A DNA stretch of 64,000 bases from WHSW01 sp963777775 (GTDB lineage Bacteria; Actinomycetota; Thermoleophilia; Solirubrobacterales; 70-9), in contig CAVZRL010000005.1 of the NCBI GenBank assembly GCA_963777775.1, positions 62,001-126,000 on the forward strand. The letters are read 5' to 3'. The position numbers were made by a program, and so were the translations under genes. This document shows, piece after piece, positions 58,599 to 64,000 of this stretch; the stretch's first letter is position 1, and each line of letters starts with the position of its first letter. The notes below the pieces were generated by a model. That model ran no database searches. It saw nothing but the letters and a program-made list of their open reading frames with translations, and had not been told where the DNA came from.

Positions 58599-60139
58599 GC
58601 TGCCTGGAGCTCTCGCACGGCGGCCCGCACCCTATCCGGCTCGATCGCGACCCCCGGCCGCGGCGCGCCCGGCCGCTCGAGGAGGACGAATCCGATCCCG
58701 TCCGCGGTCCGCTTCTTGTCGCGCGCGATTGCCTCCAGCACCGTCTCGGGCTCGACCCCGGTCTCGAGCCGGGTCGGCAGCCCGTGGCGCGCGAGCAGCG
58801 CCTGAACCTGTTCGCGCAGCTCGTCCGCGCCTGACAGGTCCAGGGCCGCGAGCAGGCCGAGCCCGACCGCTTCGCCGTGGCGATAGCGGCGGTAGCCGGT
58901 CGCGGTCTCGATCGCGTGTCCGACCGTGTGGCCCAGGTTCAGCACCTGGCGCGGCCCCACGTCGCGCTCGTCGGCGGCGACCACCGCAAGCTTCGCCTCG
59001 ACGCAGGCGAAGATCACGCCATCGAGCGCCGCCGGATCGAGCTCCTCGATCGCGCCCACGCGCTCCCACAGCGAGCCGCCGACGATCAGCGCCGTCTTGA
59101 TCACCTCGACGAACCCGGCGGCGAGCTCTGCTCGCGGCAGGGTCGCAAGCAGCGAGGGATCGCAGAGCACCACCGCGGGCAGGTGGTAGGCGCCGACGTA
59201 GTTCTTGGCCGCCGGCAGGTCGACGCCCGTCTTGCCGCCGTAGGCCGAATCGACCTGGGCGACCAGGGTCGTCGGCACCTGGGCGATGGCGACGCCGCGC
59301 TGGTAGGTAGCGGCGCAGAACCCCGCCAGGTCGCCGATCACGCCGCCGCCGAGGGCGACGACATGGTCCGAGCGAGTCATCCCGGCCGCCGCGAGCTCGC
59401 CCAGCACCCGCTCGGCCTCGGCGAGCCTCTTCGCCGCCTCGCCCGGCTCGACCACGATCGTCGCGGCCAGAGGCTCGATCGCCTCCGCGTACAGGCGTCG
59501 GACCTCGGTGTCGGTGATCAGGAAGCGGTTTCCGTCCACGGGCCAGAACCCGCTCGCGAGCAGCCCGCGACCGAAGAAGACCGGGTAGTCGCCGGACTCG
59601 CTGTGGGCCCAGGCGAGCCGTGTCCCCGGCGCCAGGTCGCGAAGCCCGGCGAGCGCCGGCAGGGCGCGCGCGACGACGTCGTCGCCCTGCGGCAGGACGA
59701 CGTCGGCGAGCGACTCGTAGTAGGGGCGGCGCTCGGCGAGCAGGGCCTCGAAGCGCTCGCGATCGCGGGCCAGTGGCCGCTTGCCCTGGACCCGCTCCCA
59801 GGCCGTCTCCGGGTCGACCTCGAGCCAGACGACCAAATGGCGATCGAGCGCTTCGCGAACGCTCTCGGAGAGCACGCTGCCGCCGCCGAGCGCGATCACG
59901 GCGCCGTCGGAGCGCTCGAGGAGCTCGCTCTCGAACGCACCCTCCCGGCGCCGGAACTCGTCCTCGCCGTGGGCGGCGAAGAACTCGTCGATCGGCATTC
60001 CCAGCTCGCGCTCGAGCAGCTCGTCGGTGTCGAGAACCTCGTGCCCGGCCTCGCGGGCGGCGCGGGCGGCACGCGACTTGCCCGCCCCCATGAAGCCGAT
60101 CAGGACGAGCGATCGCCGGCGGTTGCCTAGCGCCGCCAC
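58595..60139 (-). CDS. aroKB: fused shikimate kinase / 3-dehydroquinate synthase
   Basis: 514 residues in one frame. Residues ~8-165: shikimate kinase with LVLIGFMGAGKSRAARAARE (P-loop), DTDELLERELGMPI, FRRREGAFESELLE, ALGGGSVLSES. Residues ~175-514: AroB with VVALGGGVIGDLAGFCAATY, QVPTTLVAQVDSAYGGKTGV, FVEVIKTALIVGG, LNLGHTVGHAIETATGYRRY (zinc His). No stop or ribosome site lies between the parts. The GTG start overlaps the aroC end by 13 bases. A single polypeptide therefore does steps 2 and 5 of the pathway; such fusions are known in some actinobacteria. Confidence 0.9.
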   Translation of the reverse strand: MAALGNRRRSLVLIGFMGAGKSRAARAAREAGHEVLDTDELLERELGMPIDEFFAAHGEDEFRRREGAFESELLERSDGAVIALGGGSVLSESVREALDRHLVVWLEVDPETAWERVQGKRPLARDRERFEALLAERRPYYESLADVVLPQGDDVVARALPALAGLRDLAPGTRLAWAHSESGDYPVFFGRGLLASGFWPVDGNRFLITDTEVRRLYAEAIEPLAATIVVEPGEAAKRLAEAERVLGELAAAGMTRSDHVVALGGGVIGDLAGFCAATYQRGVAIAQVPTTLVAQVDSAYGGKTGVDLPAAKNYVGAYHLPAVVLCDPSLLATLPRAELAAGFVEVIKTALIVGGSLWERVGAIEELDPAALDGVIFACVEAKLAVVAADERDVGPRQVLNLGHTVGHAIETATGYRRYRHGEAVGLGLLAALDLSGADELREQVQALLARHGLPTRLETGVEPETVLEAIARDKKRTADGIGFVLLERPGAPRPGVAIEPDRVRAAVRELQAA

Positions 60140-61293
60140 TCGATCCGCTCCCGGTACGCCTGCACGGCGGCGAGAACGTCGTCGATGTGGTCGCCACCGA
60201 ATTTCTCGCGGAAACAGCGCGCCAGGACCAGGGCGACCATCGCCTCGGCGACCACCCCGGCCGCCGGGACCACGGTCGAGTCTGTGCGCTCGCGCATCGC
60301 CTGCGCCGGCTGCTTGCTTTCGGTGTCGACCGAGCGCAACGGCTTGGTCAGGGTCGAGATCGGCTTCAGGGCGCCGCGCACAACCAGCGGCTCCCCGTTC
60401 GACATCCCGCCCTCGATCCCGCCGGCGCGATTCGTCTCGCGGTGATAGCCGCGCTCGGCCGACCAGAAGATCTCGTCGTGCGACTCCGAGCCGGGGCTCG
60501 CCGCGACCTCCCACGCCTCGCCGACCGAGACCCCCTTGACCGCCTGGATCGAGACCACCGCCTGGGCGATGCGCCCGTCGAGCCGCTCGTCCCAGGCAAC
60601 GTGCGAGCCGAGGCCCGGAAGCAGGCCGAAGGCGCGGACCTCGAACACTCCGCCGAGGCTCTCGTTGGCCTTGCGCAGCCGGTCGATCTCGCCAACCATC
60701 GCCGCGCCGGCCTCTGGGTCGAGGCAGCGCACCGGGGACTCGTCGATCGACCCGAAGTCCGCGGGCTCGGGGTCGCCGGGGTCGGGAACCGCCACCGAGC
60801 CGATCCTAAGCACGTGGCTGTGGACGCTGACTCCGAGCGTCGCAAGCAGCTCCTTGGCGAGCGCGCCTGCCGCGACCCGCGCCGCGGTCTCGCGGGCGCT
60901 GGCCCGCTCGAGCACGTTGCGGACGTCTCGGTGTCCGTACTTCAGCGAGCCGACCAGGTCCGCATGCCCGGGCCGCGGCAGGTGCGACTCCTCGACCTCG
61001 GCGTCGACCGGCCACGGGTTCATCCGTTGATCCCAGTTCTCGTAGTCACGGTTGGCGACCAGGAGCGCTACCGGGCTCCCGAGCGTGCGCCCGTGCCGAA
61101 CCCCGGCGCGGACCTCGACCGCGTCGCGCTCGATCTTCATCCGCCCGCCGCGCCCGTGGCCGAGCTGCCGCCTGGCCATCTCGCGGTCGATCCGCTCACG
61201 GTCGAGCTCGAGCCCGGCGGGCAGGCCCTCGACAATCGCGACGAGCCCGGGCCCGTGCGACTCGCCCGCGGTCGTGAACCGGAACGCCGTCAT
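60127..61293 (-). CDS. aroC: chorismate synthase
   Basis: 388 residues. Last step of the shikimate pathway, FMNH2-dependent. FTTAGESHGPGLVAIVEGLP, RRQLGHGRGGRMKIERDAVE, GHADLVGSLKYGHRDVRNVL, GGIEGGMSNGEPLVVRGALK, DSTVVPAAGVVAEAMVALVL: all family signatures. TAGATT 9 nt before the ATG (61303-61308). First gene of aroC-aroKB-aroQ-pepQ. Confidence 0.95.
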   Translation of the reverse strand: MTAFRFTTAGESHGPGLVAIVEGLPAGLELDRERIDREMARRQLGHGRGGRMKIERDAVEVRAGVRHGRTLGSPVALLVANRDYENWDQRMNPWPVDAEVEESHLPRPGHADLVGSLKYGHRDVRNVLERASARETAARVAAGALAKELLATLGVSVHSHVLRIGSVAVPDPGDPEPADFGSIDESPVRCLDPEAGAAMVGEIDRLRKANESLGGVFEVRAFGLLPGLGSHVAWDERLDGRIAQAVVSIQAVKGVSVGEAWEVAASPGSESHDEIFWSAERGYHRETNRAGGIEGGMSNGEPLVVRGALKPISTLTKPLRSVDTESKQPAQAMRERTDSTVVPAAGVVAEAMVALVLARCFREKFGGDHIDDVLAAVQAYRERIEWRR

Positions 61294-61360
61294 CGCGCTC
61301 CAAATCTAGATGCCGGAGCCCGATCTCGGCCGGGGCAAGCCCGGCGCCGGGCGGCGAGGT

Positions 61361-62332
61361 TCAGCCGTCGCCGTTCTGCGGATCGCCGTTCCGGTCGCCT
61401 GATTCGCTTCGGCGCGGATCCGGGATCCGGACCAGATGCGTCGCCAGCAGCTTGAGCCGGTAGGTGCGGCCGTCGGCGAACTTGAACCTGCGCTCGTCGC
61501 CGACCGCCATGGTGAGGAACTGGCACGGCGCAGGCTTCTTCGGAGCGCAGGAGCCATCCCCCTTGGTCTCGGCGACGTCGCTGGAGACTGAGAACAGGGC
61601 CCGATCGCCGCCCTCGCGAAGGCCGACGAAGGCGACCACAGGGGCCTTGTCATTGGGCAGGAAGTCGAGCCGGCGCACGTCCTCGAGCTTCTTGGTATTA
61701 CCGAGCTGGCCGACGGTCACGTCCACGCGCCCGGCGAAGAACCGGATCTCGGGCTCCTGCTCGACCGTGGTCTCGTCGACGGTCGTGTCATCGACGGTCG
61801 TCGAGCCGCCGCCGGGCGTCGTCTCGGTGCTGGCCGAGGTCTCGGTCACCGTCGTCGAGGACCCCGAGCCGGAGATCGTGGCCGAGGTGCTGGTCGAGGT
61901 CTCGGTCGTCGAGCCGCCACCACCACCACCGCCGCCGCCGCCGGAGCCACCGCCCCCTGAGGGCAGGGCGAACTTCTGCGCGAACGGGTTCTTCTCGCGC
62001 AGCGATGCCAGTCGCTTGCGGTAGTTCCGCACTCCGACCTCCTCGACCAGCACCGCGGATTGGACCGCGGCGGCATCCTCGGCGTCGACCGCCGAGGCAA
62101 CCGGTGGCACGGCGGCGGGCTCGCTCGAGCCGGAGAGCAGCAGCGGCACAGCGACCAGCGCGACCAGCAGCGCAAGCGCCGGAACCAGCAGGCGGCGGTC
62201 GCGCATGTCGCTGTAGAGATCGTTGAGGAACTTGGGCATCTGGACCTGCGCCCGCTTCGGCTTCGCGGCCGAGCCCGACCGCTTCGGAAGCCGAAGCCCG
62301 CCCTTCGGGAGCTCGAGCCGGGGGCGCTTCAC
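61361..62332 (-). CDS. pilus-cluster membrane protein with Gly and Thr/Ser linker
   Basis: 323 residues. Basic N-terminus (KRPRLELPKGGLRLPKRSGS), one membrane helix at about 48-66 (LLVPALALLVALVAVPLLL), a periplasm-facing helix, then a Gly-rich run and a Ser/Thr/Glu tract of repeated TTT and TST triplets (about 125-190), then a C-terminal beta domain (EIRFFAGRVDVTVGQLGNTK, CAPKKPAPCQFLTMAVGDER). The place after pilN and pilO suggests a PilP-like role. Overlaps pilO by 4 bases. Confidence 0.7.
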   Translation of the reverse strand: MKRPRLELPKGGLRLPKRSGSAAKPKRAQVQMPKFLNDLYSDMRDRRLLVPALALLVALVAVPLLLSGSSEPAAVPPVASAVDAEDAAAVQSAVLVEEVGVRNYRKRLASLREKNPFAQKFALPSGGGGSGGGGGGGGGGSTTETSTSTSATISGSGSSTTVTETSASTETTPGGGSTTVDDTTVDETTVEQEPEIRFFAGRVDVTVGQLGNTKKLEDVRRLDFLPNDKAPVVAFVGLREGGDRALFSVSSDVAETKGDGSCAPKKPAPCQFLTMAVGDERRFKFADGRTYRLKLLATHLVRIPDPRRSESGDRNGDPQNGDG

Positions 62333-63189
62333 GGGGTCACCGTCCCGGGCGCCGCCGTCGTCGTGGGCGTCGCGGGCGCGACCGGCGCGACCGGCGCCCC
62401 CGGCACCGGCGCCGGCGCCGTTGCCGTCGCCCCTGCGGTTGTGCCCTGGTCGGCCGGGGCGACGTACGTCGTCACCCGGAGGTTGGCGTTCAGGTGGGGA
62501 AAGCCCTTCTCCTGGTCGCCGAGCAGCGTGAACCCGTCGACCGTGAGCAGCCGGCCGTCGACGCCGACCCCATTCGAGTCGGTGCCGACCATCCCGTCGA
62601 GCTCCGACATGAAGTCCGCGATCTGAAAGAAGCCGCCGCCGAAGCTGAGGTCATAGGGCAGCACGGGCAGTCCGGCGGAACCAACCGTGGCGCCAATCGG
62701 CAGCGCTGCCGCCGCCGTCTCGGTGGGCGCCACGGCGGCGGGCGTCGCGGGTGCGGGCGTCGTCTCGCCCGCAGCCGGGGTCTCGCCGCTGGTCGGCGTC
62801 CCACTCGGCGCGGACTCGGCGGTCGTCTGCGCCGCCGGCGCCGGGGTGGTCTCAGCCGGAGCCGCCGCGAGCACGATCGTCCGGAAATCCACCTTCGCGC
62901 GGTCCGCGAGCGCCTGGGTCTGATTGATCAGGCTGGCCGAGTCGTCATCGCCCGGGATCGCCTTGCCGAGCACCACCAGCCGGTGGTAGTCATGCTCGTA
63001 GTCGGCTTTCGCCTGCTCGGCAAACGCCGCGACCTGCTCCTGCTCGGCGACCGAGGCTTGGAGGGCGCTGATCTCCTGGTCGAGCTCGGAGACCTTCTCG
63101 CGCTTCGGCGCCACGGCGAGGAAGTAGAAGGCCGCAAGCAACCCGAGCAGCCCGAGGCCGACGAAGATCAGCCGGTCGCTGCGCTTCAT
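62329..63189 (-). CDS. pilO: type IV pilus assembly protein PilO-like
   Basis: 286 residues. One N-terminal helix (LIFVGLGLLGLLAAFYFLAV), coiled coil (EISALQASVAEQEQVAAFAE), an Ala/Pro/Thr-rich spacer and a ferredoxin-like C-domain (LPYDLSFGGGFFQIADFMSE) of the PilO type. A low-complexity proline/threonine C-terminus is unusual. ATG overlaps the pilN stop by 4 bases. Confidence 0.82.
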   Translation of the reverse strand: MKRSDRLIFVGLGLLGLLAAFYFLAVAPKREKVSELDQEISALQASVAEQEQVAAFAEQAKADYEHDYHRLVVLGKAIPGDDDSASLINQTQALADRAKVDFRTIVLAAAPAETTPAPAAQTTAESAPSGTPTSGETPAAGETTPAPATPAAVAPTETAAAALPIGATVGSAGLPVLPYDLSFGGGFFQIADFMSELDGMVGTDSNGVGVDGRLLTVDGFTLLGDQEKGFPHLNANLRVTTYVAPADQGTTAGATATAPAPVPGAPVAPVAPATPTTTAAPGTVTP

Positions 63190-64000
63190 CGCGCCACCCC
63201 CGGGACCACACCGGCGGCGTCGCGCGCCTCTCCGGTCTGCTCGGCGGCCGAGTCGCGCGCCTGCTGCTGCTCTGCGGTCGCGCCGCCGGCGGTCTCCGTC
63301 CCGCTCGACCCGCCGGTGGACGTCGTGGCGGCGGTCGAGCCTGCCGCTGCCGGATCAGGCGCAGTACCGGGGACGGGCGCCGCCCCGGGCACCGCCGGCA
63401 CCGGGACGGCGTCGAAGGCGACCACGACCTCGAACTTGGCGATCGCGGGCCGGGTGCGGCAATCCGAGGTCGTGCCGCCGCTGCCGCTGTCGAGCGAGGC
63501 GTCCCCGGCGCTGCGCTCCGACGAGGCGATCCCGACCCGGGTGACGCCGTCGATGTCACGCAGCGCGGCGAGGAAGCCGGCGACGGCGCGCTGGTTGGCC
63601 CCGCACCCGACCAGCTCGAGCGCCGGGCCGGCGACCGTGTCACGGCCCTCGACCACGGTCGCGCCCTGGATCTGAACCGACGGGTTGACCGTGCCGGTGG
63701 CGTCGGTGAGCCAGACGTCGTCCGGGAGCACGCGGGCGAGCTCGCGCAGCACCCGCTCCCAATCGAACCGACTCTGGGCGAGGCTGGTCACGGTCGCGTC
63801 ACGCGCCTCCGCGAGCGAGGCGAACTCGGCGTACGGGCGGAGCGCGTCGGCGCGGGCGGTTGCCGCCTGCTCCTGAGCGCGCAGGCTCGCGACCTCGGCC
63901 TCACGATCGCTGACCTGCTTGCCGGTCAGGGTCATGAAGGTGACCAGGACGAGGGCGACCGCGAGCGCGCCGACTATCACGTAGGGCAGGGCGCCCGTTC
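63186..64000 (-). CDS. pilN: type IV pilus assembly protein PilN-like (partial)
   Basis: Continues beyond the right edge; about 270 codons are visible. Membrane helix VIVGALAVALVLVTFMTLTG, coiled coil (SDREAEVASLRAQEQAATAR), then a ferredoxin-like domain (WERVLRELARVLPDDVWLTD) and a Ser/Thr/Gly-rich C-terminus. Frame upstream of the first GTG is open (TGALPY), so the N-terminal cytoplasmic segment that binds PilM lies outside. Confidence 0.82.
   Translation of the reverse strand, partial: TGALPYVIVGALAVALVLVTFMTLTGKQVSDREAEVASLRAQEQAATARADALRPYAEFASLAEARDATVTSLAQSRFDWERVLRELARVLPDDVWLTDATGTVNPSVQIQGATVVEGRDTVAGPALELVGCGANQRAVAGFLAALRDIDGVTRVGIASSERSAGDASLDSGSGGTTSDCRTRPAIAKFEVVVAFDAVPVPAVPGAAPVPGTAPDPAAAGSTAATTSTGGSSGTETAGGATAEQQQARDSAAEQTGEARDAAGVVPGVAR

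Overview
The window reads as a chromosome segment of a very GC-rich (about 70% by eye) actinomycete. I place it in the class Thermoleophilia (Solirubrobacterales/Gaiellales type). The reasons are: many SnoaL-like proteins that begin MSQENVE and end EALEAAGLSE; small secreted proteins with KK-rich repeats of a kind common there; the Mycobacterium-like gene order tlyA-nadK-recN-steA-steB-pyrG-nudix-xerD; and many start codons lying 6-10 nt behind a TANNNT or GATACT box with no Shine-Dalgarno site (leaderless mRNAs). The taxonomic placement is inference, since no rRNA is present.

Layout. 1-3200: a secreted calcium-repeat protein, then a head-to-tail array of three SnoaL-like genes joined by a near-identical DNA junction and ending in a broken fourth head. 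3188-7218: a ~4 kb integrated element in a tRNA(CAU) gene, bounded by a 42-bp duplication of the tRNA 5' half. It carries a truncated integrase, an HNH nuclease, two related secreted proteins and several tiny ORFs. 7300-14640: metabolic genes (GMC oxidoreductase, SDR, glycosyltransferase), an HTH-HNH gene and tRNA-Asn. 14747-20000: dnaG, a DUF3159 gene, dgt, recO, mutM. 20049-34060: a long minus-strand housekeeping block running xerD, nudix, DUF3866, M20 peptidase, methyltransferase, SnoaL-like, pyrG, glycosyltransferase, steB-like, steA-like, recN, nadK, tlyA. 34095-35100: a mobile-element scar. 35411-42265: stress and detoxification genes (epoxide hydrolase, thioredoxin-like, FAD oxidase, MsrA, RraA-like, cysteine-rich copper-binding protein). 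42266-47090: an accessory region holding a second SnoaL-like array, gene fragments, repeated hairpins and a 55-bp perfect direct repeat at both ends. 47084-51688: SPW protein, dxs, a polyprenyl synthase gene, a small coiled-coil gene, nusB, efp. 51714-58149: catabolic and peptidase genes. 58146-61293: shikimate-pathway operon aroC-aroKB(fused)-aroQ-pepQ. 61361-64000: type IV pilus pilN/pilO-type genes, running off the right edge.

The most unusual thing here is the SnoaL-like cassette system. The protein centres have diverged strongly, but the junctions (end of one gene, stop, three bases, start of the next) are nearly invariant at the DNA level over about 50 bp, silent positions included. The conserved tail holds the ribosome binding site (GGAG) of the next gene, and arrays start from a leaderless GATACT promoter. 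One cassette is a glutaredoxin/GST-N-like protein instead, yet it has the same junctions and even the AAGLSE tail. This suggests that genes are joined, swapped or homogenised at these borders. Two members carry single-base frameshifts, and a third has a frameshifted tail, so the arrays are actively decaying as well as growing.
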